Below, piece after piece: positions 8,388 to 17,351 of a stretch of DNA of 64,000 nt (its first letter is position 1; every line of letters starts with the position of its first letter). Where the stretch lies: assembly GCF_039812505.1 (NCBI RefSeq), contig NZ_JBDIAQ010000003.1, positions 12,605 through 76,604 of the forward strand, given 5' to 3'. The DNA is from Intrasporangium_A sp039812505 (GTDB taxonomy: Bacteria; Actinomycetota; Actinomycetes; Actinomycetales; Dermatophilaceae). Below the pieces are notes generated by a model. That model worked only from the letters and a program-made list of their open reading frames with translations, had not been told where the DNA came from and did no database searches. The position numbers and the translations under genes are program-made.

Positions 8388-9389
8388 ATGGCTCGCGTCC
8401 TCGTCCTCGGTGGCACCTCGTGGCTCGGCGGCCGGGTCGCGCGGGTGGCGGTCGAGGCCGGGCACGACGTGACCTGTCTCGCCCGGGGCCTCAGCGGCCC
8501 GGTCCCGCGCGGCGCCCGCCTCGTGCGCGGCGACCGTGACGACGAGGGGGTGTATGCCGCCGAGCTCGGCCGCGGCGCCTGGGACCTGGTGGTCGACCTG
8601 GCCCGGGCCCCCCGCCACGCCCGCGGCGCCGTCCGGACCCTGGGCGGTGCGGCCCGGGCCTGGGTCCTGGTCAGCTCGGTCTCGGTCTACGCCCGGCACG
8701 ACGAGCCCGGGGCCGACGAGTCCGCGCAGCTGCTGCCCGCCCTGCGGGCCGACTTCGCCGCGCCCGAGCAGTACGGCGAGGGCAAGGCCGCCTGCGAGGC
8801 GGCCGTCACCTTGGCCCGCGGTCCGGACGCGCTGCTCGTGCGGGCCGGGCTCATCGTCGGGTCGGGCGACCGCAGCGACCGGTTCGGCTACTGGCCCGGG
8901 CGCTTCGCCCTCGCGGCCCGCGACGGCGGGCCGGTGCTGGTCCCGCGGCGCCGCGACCGGCCGGTCCAGTGGGTCCACGTCGACGACCTGGCGCGCTGGG
9001 TCGTCTCGGCGGGGCTGGCCGGGGTCACCGGGTTCCGGAACGCGGTCGGCCCGGCGGTCCCGCTGGGCGCCGTGCTCGACACGTGCGCCGCCGTGGCCGG
9101 GTTCACCGGGGAGCTGGTGCCGGCCACCGACGACGCGCTGCAGTCCGCCGGGGTGCAGGAGTTCATGGGCCCGCACTCGCTGCCGCTGTGGCTGGCCGAC
9201 CCGGCGTGGTGCTCGTTCATGGACCGCAGCGGGGCCGCGGCTCTGCGCGACGGGCTCACCCACCGGCCGCTCACCGAGGTGGTCGCGGACGCAGCCGCGT
9301 GGGAGACGCGGCTGGGCCCGGCCCGGACCCGCAAGGGCGCCGGCCTGGACCGGGCCGAGGAGCGCTCGGTCATCCGCCGGTTGCGCTGA
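8388..9389 (+). CDS. NAD-dependent epimerase/dehydratase family protein (extended SDR)
   Basis: A 333-residue Rossmann-fold protein. The N-terminal dinucleotide loop is VLVLGGTSWLGGRVARVA. A VSSVSVYARHDEPG segment corresponds to the SDR catalytic Ser region. YGEGKAACE gives the YxxxK pair of the active site. WVHVDDLARWVVSA is the conserved later motif of the family. The substrate (a sugar nucleotide or other) cannot be deduced. It is transcribed divergently from pafA and ends 79 bases from the convergent lipoprotein gene. Confidence 0.9.
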   Translation: MARVLVLGGTSWLGGRVARVAVEAGHDVTCLARGLSGPVPRGARLVRGDRDDEGVYAAELGRGAWDLVVDLARAPRHARGAVRTLGGAARAWVLVSSVSVYARHDEPGADESAQLLPALRADFAAPEQYGEGKAACEAAVTLARGPDALLVRAGLIVGSGDRSDRFGYWPGRFALAARDGGPVLVPRRRDRPVQWVHVDDLARWVVSAGLAGVTGFRNAVGPAVPLGAVLDTCAAVAGFTGELVPATDDALQSAGVQEFMGPHSLPLWLADPAWCSFMDRSGAAALRDGLTHRPLTEVVADAAAWETRLGPARTRKGAGLDRAEERSVIRRLR

Positions 9390-9468
9390 CCGGCGCGGGC
9401 GACCCGCGTCGGGACGCTGGGACGGCCGGGCGGTGGGAGGGCCGGGACGGTGCGACGCCCGGGGCGGG

Positions 9469-10062
9469 TCACTCGACGCGGGGGGCGAGCACCCCGTAGT
9501 CCTCGCGCGTCACGGCCCGGTCCTGCAGCTGTCCGCTCGCGTCCGGCACGGCCACGGGTCTGCCGTCCTCGACCAGCTGCACCCCGGTGGCGAGGGTGTC
9601 GGCGGTGATGGTGAAGACGAGCTGGCCGAGCGCGTTGACCTGCTCCTGGACCGGGAGCCGGTCGAAGCCCGTCGGGACGTCGACGCGGGCGATGTCCCCC
9701 CGGCCCATCGACCCCCGCAGCGGCTGGACCGAGACGGGGATCGCCGAGCGCAGGCCCTGGGCCTGCTCGTCCGGCGACAGCGGCGCCGAGAGGGCGGCGA
9801 GGGTGGGCTGCAGGCCCGGCCCGGGCGCGACGGTGCGCGTCACCCGGAACAGGTGCGCCCCCTTCAGCAGGTAGACCTGCATGCTGAGCGGCACGCCCGT
9901 CATCACCGTGGACGGCACGGGGGCCGCGGTCTGCGGGGGGATGCTGATGACCACCGGGCGGTCCTGCGGACCGATGCCGCAGCCGGCGAGCAACAGGCCG
10001 CAGGCGGCATACGACAGCAGCCGCGCCGGCCGGCGGGCACGGTCGCGGTCAGCTGCGGGCAC
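9469..10062 (-). CDS. GerMN-domain lipoprotein of the two-component operon
   Basis: A 197-residue predicted lipoprotein starting at GTG 10062, which overlaps the 3' end of the kinase gene by 14 bases. The signal peptide ends LLLAGC (Cys at about residue 28). The mature part (VPSTVMTGVPLSMQVYLLKGAHLFRV... then TLAALSAPLSPDEQAQGLRSAIP) matches the GerMN fold seen in GerM and LpqB. The order regulator-kinase-GerMN lipoprotein resembles MtrA-MtrB-LpqB, where LpqB modulates the kinase. The same role is inferred here. It is much shorter than LpqB (~580 residues) and lacks the C-terminal beta-propeller. Confidence 0.85.
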   Translation of the reverse strand: MPAADRDRARRPARLLSYAACGLLLAGCGIGPQDRPVVISIPPQTAAPVPSTVMTGVPLSMQVYLLKGAHLFRVTRTVAPGPGLQPTLAALSAPLSPDEQAQGLRSAIPVSVQPLRGSMGRGDIARVDVPTGFDRLPVQEQVNALGQLVFTITADTLATGVQLVEDGRPVAVPDASGQLQDRAVTREDYGVLAPRVE

Positions 10063-11437
10063 TGGGCAGGGTGATGACAAACCGGGCACCTCCCCCCACG
10101 CGGTCCTCGATCTGGACCGTGCCGCCGTGCGCGGCCACGTGGCGGCGCACGATGGCCAGCCCGAGCCCGACGCCGCCCTCCGTGACGGCACCCGCGCGGG
10201 CGAACCGGTCGAAGACGAGCGAACGGCGCTCGGCGGCGATGCCGGGCCCACGGTCGTCGACCTCGATCCGCACGTGATCGTCGTCCGCCCGCGAGAGCCG
10301 CACGGCGACACAGCCCCCACCGTGGGACTCGGCGTTCGTGACGAGGTTGACGATGGCCCGCTCGAGGCGCCTGCGGTCCACCACGACGGTCAGGTCCCGG
10401 GCGTCGTCCGCGACGGTCGTCACCGCTCGGCCGGCCGCGCTGTCCGCGGCGATCCGGACCAGCTGCCCGATGTTCGCCGGCGCCAGCACGAGCCCCTCCC
10501 CCGCGTCGTGCCGGGAGATCTCGAGCAGGTCGACGACCAGCGCCCGGAACCGCTCCAGGTCGCCCTCGAGCAGCTCGAGCGGCTCGCGCAGCTCGGCCGG
10601 CAGCTGGTTCTCCCGGTTCTTGATCACCTGCATCGAGTTCAGCATCGTGGTGACCGGGGTGCGCAGCTCGTGGCCGACGTCGGCCGCGAACCGGGCATCG
10701 GCCTCCACCCGGTGCTGCAGCTCGCCGGCCGTCCGGTTGAACGAGGCGGCGAGCGGAGCCAGGTCCGGGTCGTCCCCGATCGACAGGCGCGCGTCCAGCT
10801 GCCCGCCGGCGACCGCCGCGGCGACCGCGTTGAGCTCGTTGAGCGGACGCAGCGCGATGCCGCTGGCGACCCGGCCGAACGCCGCGCCGAGCAGCGTCGT
10901 GGCCGCCGCCGCCCCGGTCAGCACCCAGGACAGCGTGCGCAGCGTGTCCTCGGTCTCGTCCATCGGGAACACCTCGAAGAAGGCGTCGTCGCTCTGGGCG
11001 AGCGGTATCCCGACCGCGAGGTAGAGGCTGTCCTCGAGCCGGATCCGCTGGGTGGCCGTCTCGCCCGCGATCGCCTCGGCGATCAGCTCGCTGGGCAGCG
11101 TGCCGGGCTGCACCCGCGGCGAGGTCGCGTACCACCGTCCCGCGACGACCGCGGTCGCACCGATCGACCCGTTGGTGGGCAGCCCGCCCAGCAGCAGGGC
11201 CACCGACTCCCGGCGCAGGGCGATGCCCTCCGATACGAGCGACCGGTGCAGGTCGGCCTGGGCCAGGGCCGCCGACTGGCGCTCGCTCACCAGGTACCTG
11301 GAGACCACGCTCCAGGCGACGAGGGACAGCAGGGCGGACAGGGCCAGCGCGAGCAGTCCGAAGGCGAGCGACATGCGCTCGCGCAGGCCGAGGCGTCGCC
11401 CGCCCGGGATCCGCGGACCACGCTCCCGGCCGCGCAC
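10049..11437 (-). CDS. Sensor histidine kinase of a two-component system
   Basis: A 462-residue membrane kinase. It starts at GTG 11437, which shares one base with the regulator stop (TAGTG). Helix 1 is at residues 24-46. An extracytoplasmic sensor loop of ~120 residues follows, then helix 2 (about 168-195) and a HAMP linker. The H box is FAADVGHELRTPVT (phospho-acceptor His256). The N box is AIVNLVTNAESHGG, and the G boxes are DDRGPGI and GGVGLGLAIV. It would phosphorylate the regulator encoded just upstream. The open frame continues upstream but there it is a shadow of the regulator gene. The signal it senses is unknown. Confidence 0.94.
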   Translation of the reverse strand: MRGRERGPRIPGGRRLGLRERMSLAFGLLALALSALLSLVAWSVVSRYLVSERQSAALAQADLHRSLVSEGIALRRESVALLLGGLPTNGSIGATAVVAGRWYATSPRVQPGTLPSELIAEAIAGETATQRIRLEDSLYLAVGIPLAQSDDAFFEVFPMDETEDTLRTLSWVLTGAAAATTLLGAAFGRVASGIALRPLNELNAVAAAVAGGQLDARLSIGDDPDLAPLAASFNRTAGELQHRVEADARFAADVGHELRTPVTTMLNSMQVIKNRENQLPAELREPLELLEGDLERFRALVVDLLEISRHDAGEGLVLAPANIGQLVRIAADSAAGRAVTTVADDARDLTVVVDRRRLERAIVNLVTNAESHGGGCVAVRLSRADDDHVRIEVDDRGPGIAAERRSLVFDRFARAGAVTEGGVGLGLAIVRRHVAAHGGTVQIEDRVGGGARFVITLPSARS

Positions 11438-12120
11438 TACCCCACCAGCCGGTAGCCGAGACCCCGCGCCGTCACGACGTGACGGGGGTTGGCGGGGTCG
11501 CGTTCGACCTTCAGCCGCAGGCGGCGGATGTGGACGTCCACGATCCGGCTGTCGCCGAAGTAGCCGTAGCCCCAGACCCGGTCGAGCAGGTGCTCGCGGC
11601 TGCAGATCCCCCCGTCCGCGACGGCGAGCTCGGCCAGCAGGCGGAACTCCGTCCGGGTCAGGCTGAGCTCCTCGTCGTCGCGCCGCACCACGCCGTCGTC
11701 GAGCCCGATGCTCAGCTCGCCGCACCGGACCCGTCGGCGGCGCTGGTCGCCGGCGGGCTCGACCCGGCGCAGCAGGGCCCGGATCCGCGCGGCCAGCTCC
11801 TTGGAGACCAGCGGCTTGGTGACGTAGTCGTCGGCTCCCGCCTCGAGACCCGCGACGACGTCGTGGCTGTCGGTGCGGGCGGTCACCATGATGACCGGCA
11901 CGTCGCTGTCCTTGCGGATCTCCCGGCACACCGAGAAGCCGTCGCGGTCCGGGAGCATGACGTCGAGCAGCACGACGTCGGGTGGCTGCTCGCGCATGGC
12001 GGTGAGGCACTGGGCGCCGTCGGCCGCCTCGGTCACGTGGAACCCCTCGTCCTGCAGTGCCATCCGCAGCGCCCGCCGTACCCGGGAGTCGTCCTCGACG
12101 AGCAGCAGCTGGCGGGTCAT
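11437..12120 (-). CDS. OmpR-family response regulator
   Basis: A 227-residue regulator. The receiver domain has acidic pocket E9/D10/D11, phospho-acceptor Asp53 (VVLLDVMLPDRDGF), Thr80 and Lys102 (TKPL). A C-terminal winged helix follows (SLTRTEFRLLAEL, then RIVDVHIRRLRLKVERDP and the terminal VTARGLGYRLVG). I chose the ATG at 12120 (MTRQLLLVEDD), which has GGGAGAG about 10 bases upstream, rather than an in-frame ATG 6 codons earlier. It heads an operon with the kinase and lipoprotein and is divergent from a peptide transporter. The phased 11-bp repeats between them are its most likely binding site. Confidence 0.95.
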   Translation of the reverse strand: MTRQLLLVEDDSRVRRALRMALQDEGFHVTEAADGAQCLTAMREQPPDVVLLDVMLPDRDGFSVCREIRKDSDVPVIMVTARTDSHDVVAGLEAGADDYVTKPLVSKELAARIRALLRRVEPAGDQRRRRVRCGELSIGLDDGVVRRDDEELSLTRTEFRLLAELAVADGGICSREHLLDRVWGYGYFGDSRIVDVHIRRLRLKVERDPANPRHVVTARGLGYRLVG

Positions 12121-12184
12121 CCCCACATTCTCTCCCACCCGGCCGGCCCGGACCGGTCGTCTCCACGGCCGGCCGGCGTCACGA

Positions 12185-12239
12185 GAATGTCACATTCACC
12201 TCACGTTCATGACGTAGTCATGACACTCGCGTGACACCT
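12185..12239. promoter_or_regulatory. Five phased 11-bp repeats, likely OmpR-family operator
   Basis: Reading from 12185 in steps of 11 gives GAATGTCACAT, TCACCTCACGT, TCATGACGTAG, TCATGACACTC and GCGTGACACCT. The rows share the core TCATGACAC (six to nine of nine matches). The middle also contains a palindrome, TCATGAC-GTA-GTCATGA (12207-12223). Direct repeats at an 11-bp pitch are the classical site of PhoB/OmpR-type dimers. The block lies between the divergent regulator and transporter genes and could control both. Confidence 0.6.
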
Positions 12240-12356
12240 GGGCGGCGACGGGGTACAGGGACGCCACCACCTGCCTACGTTGGCAGCCCAAGGGCCGGGA
12301 CCGGTCACCCCGGTCCGGCGCCGGATCCACGAGACCTGGTCTCGAAGGAGAGTGAG

Positions 12357-14174
12357 ATGACAAACAGGACGAAACGGGTCGCGCTCGTCGCTGCCGTGTC
12401 GACGCTGAGCATGATCGGCCTGGCGGCGTGCGGCGGCTCGAGCACGCCGAGCACCGGGTCGACCGGCGGGGGCGGCGGCAGCTCCGCGACGCCGGTCAAG
12501 GGCGGCACGCTCAACATGCTGGGCTCGGGCGACATCGACTACATGGACCCGAACATCAGCTACTACAGCATCGGCTACCTGGCCCTGCGGCTGTGGAGCC
12601 GGCAGCTGTTCAGCTACCCGGCGATCGAGGGCAAGACGATGAGTGCGGCCCCCGACCTCGCCGACGCGATGCCGACCATCGGCAACGGCATCAGCGCGGA
12701 CGGGCTGACCTACACCATCAAGCTGCGCGAGGGGGCCAAGTGGAACACCAAGCCGGCCCGCCAGGTCACCGCCGCCGACGTCGTCCGGGGTCTGAAGCGG
12801 ACCTGTAACCCGGCCCAGCCCTTCGGCGGGCTGCCCGACTACGAGGACCTCATCGTCGGGATGACCCAGTTCTGCAACAACTTCGCGAAGATCTCCGACA
12901 AGTCGGCCAAGGGCATCGCGGCCTACATGGACAAGACCGACCTGCCCGGGGTCCAGGCCAAGGACGAGCTCACCGTCGTCTTCAAGCTGACCCACCCGGC
13001 GAGCTTCTTCACCGACATGCTCACGATGCCAGCCTTCTCGCCGGCGCCCAAGGAGTACGACCAGTACGTCCCGGCGAGCGCCGAGCTGGCCCAGCACACC
13101 ATCTCCGACGGTCCCTACCAGATCGACAGCTACACGCCGACCAAGAACATCACGTTCTCGCGCAACCCGGCCTGGGACGGTGCGACCGACCCGATCCGCA
13201 AGGCGTACGTCGACAAGGTCATCATCAACGAGACCGTCACGCAGGACTCGACGCAGCAGCAGCTGCAGACCGGCGGCGCCAGCGCCGACATGGAGTTCGA
13301 CAACTTCCCGCCGCCCTCGCAGATCCCGGCGCTGATCGCCAAGAAGGACCCGAACCTCAACGTCGGCCCGACCGCGTCGACCAACCCGTACATCGTGTTC
13401 AACACCGCCTCCCCGAACAACAACAAGGCGATGGGCAACGTCAAGGTCCGTCAGGCGCTCTCCTATGCGCTCAACCGCAACAACATCATCCAGGTGCTCG
13501 GCGGCCCCACGCTGAACAAGCCGCTCAGCCGCGTGCTGCCGTCGAACATCGTCGGTGGTGAGCAGGGCTTCGACCTCTACCCGTACGACCCGGCCAAGGC
13601 CAAGCAGCTGCTCGCCGACGCGGGCTTCCCGAACGGCATCACCCTCAAGATGCTCTACCGCAACTCGTCGGAGGGCAGCAGCAAGACCTTCCAGACGGCG
13701 CAGCAGGACCTGTCCAAGGCCGGCATCAAGGTCGAGGGCGTGCCCTCGCCGAACGCGGACTTCTACACCAAGTACCTGCAGGTGCCCTCCGTCGCGCATC
13801 GCGGCGTCTGGGACCTGGCGGTGGCCGGCTGGGCCGCTGACTGGTACGGCAACGCGGCCCTGTCGTTCTTCAACCCGCTGTTCTCCGGCAAGCCGAGCTT
13901 CCCGCCGGTCGGCAGCAACTTCGGCCTGTACGACAACCCGACGTCCGACCAGATGATCACCCAGGCCGCGACGGCGAAGACCGAGGACGAGGCCCGCACC
14001 CTCTGGGAGAAGGCCGACAAGCAGGTCATGTCGGATGCCCCGTTCTTCCCGATCACCAACCCGCAACAGGTCAACTACCACGCCGCGCAGGTGCACAACG
14101 CCATCTACGTCCCCGCGATCCAGAACTTCGACCCGACGAACATCTGGCTCGCCGCGGACAAGCAGGGCGGCTGA
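12357..14174 (+). CDS. Peptide ABC transporter substrate-binding lipoprotein (SBP family 5)
   Basis: A 605-residue extracytoplasmic solute-binding protein of the OppA/DppA class. The ATG at 12357 has an AAGGAG site 6 bases upstream and starts a signal peptide ending IGLAAC (lipobox Cys). A Ser/Gly linker follows. The family hallmarks are the early GGTLNMLGSGDIDYMDPN and the later NVKVRQALSYALNRNNI segments. It captures oligopeptides or similar ligands for the OppBC-DF pump encoded next. Transcription is divergent from the response regulator across the 11-bp repeats. Codon use is highly biased to G/C-ending codons, suggesting strong expression. Confidence 0.94.
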   Translation: MTNRTKRVALVAAVSTLSMIGLAACGGSSTPSTGSTGGGGGSSATPVKGGTLNMLGSGDIDYMDPNISYYSIGYLALRLWSRQLFSYPAIEGKTMSAAPDLADAMPTIGNGISADGLTYTIKLREGAKWNTKPARQVTAADVVRGLKRTCNPAQPFGGLPDYEDLIVGMTQFCNNFAKISDKSAKGIAAYMDKTDLPGVQAKDELTVVFKLTHPASFFTDMLTMPAFSPAPKEYDQYVPASAELAQHTISDGPYQIDSYTPTKNITFSRNPAWDGATDPIRKAYVDKVIINETVTQDSTQQQLQTGGASADMEFDNFPPPSQIPALIAKKDPNLNVGPTASTNPYIVFNTASPNNNKAMGNVKVRQALSYALNRNNIIQVLGGPTLNKPLSRVLPSNIVGGEQGFDLYPYDPAKAKQLLADAGFPNGITLKMLYRNSSEGSSKTFQTAQQDLSKAGIKVEGVPSPNADFYTKYLQVPSVAHRGVWDLAVAGWAADWYGNAALSFFNPLFSGKPSFPPVGSNFGLYDNPTSDQMITQAATAKTEDEARTLWEKADKQVMSDAPFFPITNPQQVNYHAAQVHNAIYVPAIQNFDPTNIWLAADKQGG

Positions 14175-14191
14175 CCGGAAGGAAGGACACG

Positions 14192-15241
14192 ATGGCTCTC
14201 CTCGAGGTGCGCGACCTGCGGGTAGCGTTCAACACCCCTGACGGAGTCGTCGAGGCCGTGCGCGGGCTCACCTTCGATGTCGAGCGTGGCACCACGCTCG
14301 CCATCGTCGGTGAGTCCGGCTCGGGCAAGAGCGTCTCGACGCAGACGATCACCGGCCTGACCCGCGGCGCCCGGATCTCCGGCTCGGCGGTCTTCGACGG
14401 CACCGAGCTGATCGGCGCCTCGGCGAGGACGCTGCGCGGGATTCGCGGCAAGCGGATCGGGATGATCTTCCAGGACCCGCTCTCGAGCCTGCACCCGTAC
14501 TACTCGGTGGGCTGGCAGATCGTCGAGATGATCCGGGCCCACGACCACCACACGTCCACCGCGGCGGCCCGCCAGCGCGCCGCTCACCTGCTCTCGCTCG
14601 TGGGGATCCCGCGCGCCGAGAGCCGGATCGACGACTACCCGCACCAGTTCTCGGGCGGGATGCGCCAACGGGTCATGATCGCGATGGCGATGGCCCTCGA
14701 CCCCGACCTGCTCATCGCCGACGAGCCGACCACGGCCCTGGACGTGACCGTGCAGGCCCAGGTCCTGGAGGTCATGCGCAACCTGCAGGAGCAGTACGGC
14801 ACCGCGATCATCCTGATCACCCACGACCTGGGCGTGGTGGCCGAGATGTCCGACGAGGTCGTGGTGATGTACGCCGGGGCGGTCATGGAGAAGGGCACCC
14901 GGCGGACCGTCTTCTACGACAACCACCACCCCTACACCGAGGGCCTGCTGGCCTCCCTGCCCGCGCAGGGTGAGATCGGCGCACGGCTGACCCCCATCGC
15001 CGGGGCCCCGCCCTCGCTGATCTCCCTGCCGCCCGGGTGCCCCTTCGCGCCGCGCTGCCGGTACGCCTTCGACCTGTGCTGGGAGCAGGTCCCGCCGCTG
15101 GCCGAGGTGTACGACGACCCGAGCCACCTGTCGGCGTGCTGGCTGTCGAGCAACCGCGAGATGCGCCACCTCGACCGGCAGCACGCGGACGAGACGGAGG
15201 CGACCGCCGCCGGGTCCGAGTCCGAGGAGTGGTCGGCATGA
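14192..15241 (+). CDS. Peptide ABC transporter ATP-binding protein, OppD type
   Basis: A 349-residue ATPase. Motifs are Walker A GESGSGKS, Q-loop IFQDPLSSLHP, signature FSGGMRQRV, Walker B LLIADEPTTALD and the H-loop THDLGV. The C-terminal oligopeptide/dipeptide extension includes CPFAPRCRYAFDLC, a cysteine cluster known to hold an Fe-S site in some OppD proteins. It follows the binding protein by 17 bases with a GGAAGGA site. The stop overlaps a small ATG that is part of a 20-bp duplication, separating this gene from oppF. Confidence 0.95.
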   Translation: MALLEVRDLRVAFNTPDGVVEAVRGLTFDVERGTTLAIVGESGSGKSVSTQTITGLTRGARISGSAVFDGTELIGASARTLRGIRGKRIGMIFQDPLSSLHPYYSVGWQIVEMIRAHDHHTSTAAARQRAAHLLSLVGIPRAESRIDDYPHQFSGGMRQRVMIAMAMALDPDLLIADEPTTALDVTVQAQVLEVMRNLQEQYGTAIILITHDLGVVAEMSDEVVVMYAGAVMEKGTRRTVFYDNHHPYTEGLLASLPAQGEIGARLTPIAGAPPSLISLPPGCPFAPRCRYAFDLCWEQVPPLAEVYDDPSHLSACWLSSNREMRHLDRQHADETEATAAGSESEEWSA

Positions 15242-15265
15242 CGGAGGGGTGGTCGGCATGACGGA
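15231..15265 (+). repeat. 20-bp tandem duplication at the oppD/oppF junction
   Basis: GGTCGGCATGACGGA occurs at 15231-15245 and again at 15251-15265, exactly 20 bases apart, with partial match of the bases before each copy. The first copy contains the oppD stop in an ATGA overlap and opens a 7-codon frame (MTEGWSA). The second copy carries the true oppF start. Confidence 0.85.
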
Positions 15266-16346
15266 CCCACTGCTGCGCGTCGAGGAGGTCGTCAAGACCT
15301 TCCCGGTGCACTCCTCGAGCCTGTTCGCCCGCGAGCGCGTGGTGGTCCACGCGGTCGACGGGGTCAGCCTCGAGGTGATGCCCGGCGAGACGGTGGGCCT
15401 GGTCGGCGAGACCGGCTGCGGCAAGTCGACCCTGGCCCGGTGCGTGGCCCGCCTCTACCCGTTGACCAGCGGCAAGGTCTGGTTCGACGGCAGGGACATC
15501 AGCACCCTGTCGCGCAAGGACCTGCGCCCCATCCGGCGGGACATCCAGGTCATCTTCCAGGACCCGTACGGCTCGCTGAACCCGCGCCGCCGGGTCGGCT
15601 CGATCATCGGCGACCCCTTCACGATCCACGGGATCGGGTCGCGGGCAGAGATCAAGCGCAAGGTCCAGGACCTGATGGAGCGGGTCGGGCTGAACCCGGA
15701 GCACTACAACCGCTTCCCCGCCGAGTTCTCGGGGGGACAGCGCCAACGGATCGGCGTGGCGCGGGCGCTGGCCCTGCAGCCCAAGCTGGTCATCTGCGAC
15801 GAGCCGGTGTCGGCCCTGGACGTCTCGATCCAGGCCCAGATCATCAACCTGCTGATCGACCTGCAGGACGACTTCGGCCTGACCTACCTGTTCATCTCGC
15901 ACGACCTGTCGGTGGTGCGGCACGTCAGCGACCGCATCGCCGTGATGTACCTCGGCAAGATCGACGAGGTCGCCCCGGCGGAGGACCTCTTCGAGACGAC
16001 CCGGCACCCCTACACCAAGGCCCTGCTGTCGGCCCTGCCCGTCCCCGACCCGGACGTGGCCGACAGCCGGCAGCGGATCGTGCTCGTCGGCGACCTGCCG
16101 TCCCCGACGAGCCCGCCGAGCGGGTGCCGCTTCCACACCCGGTGCCCGAAGGCCCAGCGCGACTGCGTCGTGACCGACCCGGTCCTGCAGCCGGTCCTCG
16201 GCGACCCCGCCACCCACCTGACGGCGTGCCTGCACCCGCTCGAGGTCGGCGAGGACCTGGCCCTGGCCCGGCCCCACATCGACGACTCGGAGATCGCCGG
16301 CGATGGCGCGACCCACGCCGGGGGCGCCACGACCGAGAGGAGCTGA
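15258..16346 (+). CDS. Peptide ABC transporter ATP-binding protein, OppF type
   Basis: A 362-residue ATPase that pairs with OppD. Walker A is GETGCGKST, the Q-loop is IFQDPYGSLNPRR, the signature is FSGGQRQRI, Walker B is LVICDEPVSALD, and the H-loop is SHDLSV. The C-terminal oligopeptide extension includes FHTRCPKAQRDC. I chose the ATG at 15258, with GGAGGGG about 8 bases upstream. A GTG three codons earlier is in frame but lies within the duplication. Confidence 0.95.
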   Translation: MTDPLLRVEEVVKTFPVHSSSLFARERVVVHAVDGVSLEVMPGETVGLVGETGCGKSTLARCVARLYPLTSGKVWFDGRDISTLSRKDLRPIRRDIQVIFQDPYGSLNPRRRVGSIIGDPFTIHGIGSRAEIKRKVQDLMERVGLNPEHYNRFPAEFSGGQRQRIGVARALALQPKLVICDEPVSALDVSIQAQIINLLIDLQDDFGLTYLFISHDLSVVRHVSDRIAVMYLGKIDEVAPAEDLFETTRHPYTKALLSALPVPDPDVADSRQRIVLVGDLPSPTSPPSGCRFHTRCPKAQRDCVVTDPVLQPVLGDPATHLTACLHPLEVGEDLALARPHIDDSEIAGDGATHAGGATTERS

Positions 16347-16352
16347 GCAACC

Positions 16353-17342
16353 ATGGCCGACTCGCAGCCCCCCGACCGGGCCCAGGGCACGACGGAGACC
16401 GAACCGGCCCCCGCCGATGCGGGCGGCGGACCGGGACGACCGGCAGGCAAGCGGATCGAGGGCCGCAGCCCGTGGCTGCTGGCCTGGCAGCGGCTGCGCC
16501 GCGACCGGGTGGCGATGATCTCCCTCGCGGTCATCGTGCTGATCATCCTCGTCGCGGTCTTCGCCCCGGTCGCCACGCTCATCACCGGTCACCCGGTCAA
16601 CACGCAGTACCGGGACACCGGGCTGACCCCGGACGGCCTGCCGGTCGGACCGTCGCGGCAGTTCTGGTTCGGCACCGACGACCTCGGCCGGGACATCTTC
16701 GTGCGGATCGCCTACGGCGCGCGCATCTCGCTGCTGGTCGGCGTGGTCGCCACGGCCCTGACCGTCGTCATCGGCGTGGTCGTCGGGCTCGCGGCCGGGT
16801 TCCTCGGCGGCATCGTCGACACCATCCTGGCCCGGCTCGTCGACGTGATCCTGTCCGTCCCGTTCCTGCTGGTGGCGGTCGCGCTCGTGTCGATCACCGG
16901 CCCCAGCCTGATGGTCACCATCCTGGTCATCGGCTTCTTCAGCTGGGCCTCGGTCGCCAGGATCGTGCGCGGCCAGGTCCTCTCGCTGCGCGAGCGGGAG
17001 TTCGTCGAGGCGGCCCGCTCGCTCGGCGCCACGAACTCCCGGATCATGTTCGTCGACATCCTGCCGAACGTGCTGGCCCCCGTCATCGTCTACGCGTCGC
17101 TGCTGATCCCGGTCGTCATCGTGGTGGAGGCGACACTGTCGTTCCTCGGGCTCGGGCTGCCCCCGCCCACCGCCGACTGGGGGGGCATGATCAGCACCTC
17201 GCAGAACTACTACACCGTCGCCTGGTGGTTCGTCGTGTTCCCCGGCGCGGCGCTGCTGGTCACCACGCTCGCGTTCAACCTGTTCGGCGACGGCGTGCGG
17301 GACGCCTTCGACCCGCGCAGCGACCGGCTCTTCGCCGAGTAG
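16353..17342 (+). CDS. Peptide ABC transporter permease, OppC type
   Basis: A 329-residue membrane subunit. An unusually long Pro/Gly/Ala-rich cytoplasmic leader (residues 1-45) precedes the N-terminal OppC helix (AMISLAVIVLIILVAVFAPV). Five to six helices follow. The coupling EAA loop is EAARSLGATNSRIMFVDILP. It begins 6 bases after oppF. In most operons oppB precedes oppC and both precede the ATPases, so the A-D-F-C-B order here is rearranged. Confidence 0.94.
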   Translation: MADSQPPDRAQGTTETEPAPADAGGGPGRPAGKRIEGRSPWLLAWQRLRRDRVAMISLAVIVLIILVAVFAPVATLITGHPVNTQYRDTGLTPDGLPVGPSRQFWFGTDDLGRDIFVRIAYGARISLLVGVVATALTVVIGVVVGLAAGFLGGIVDTILARLVDVILSVPFLLVAVALVSITGPSLMVTILVIGFFSWASVARIVRGQVLSLREREFVEAARSLGATNSRIMFVDILPNVLAPVIVYASLLIPVVIVVEATLSFLGLGLPPPTADWGGMISTSQNYYTVAWWFVVFPGAALLVTTLAFNLFGDGVRDAFDPRSDRLFAE

Positions 17343-17351
17343 GAGCAGACG

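Noticed and set aside
15238..15261. A 7-codon gene MTEGWSA
   Set aside because: It arises from the 20-bp duplication and carries no independent sign of function.
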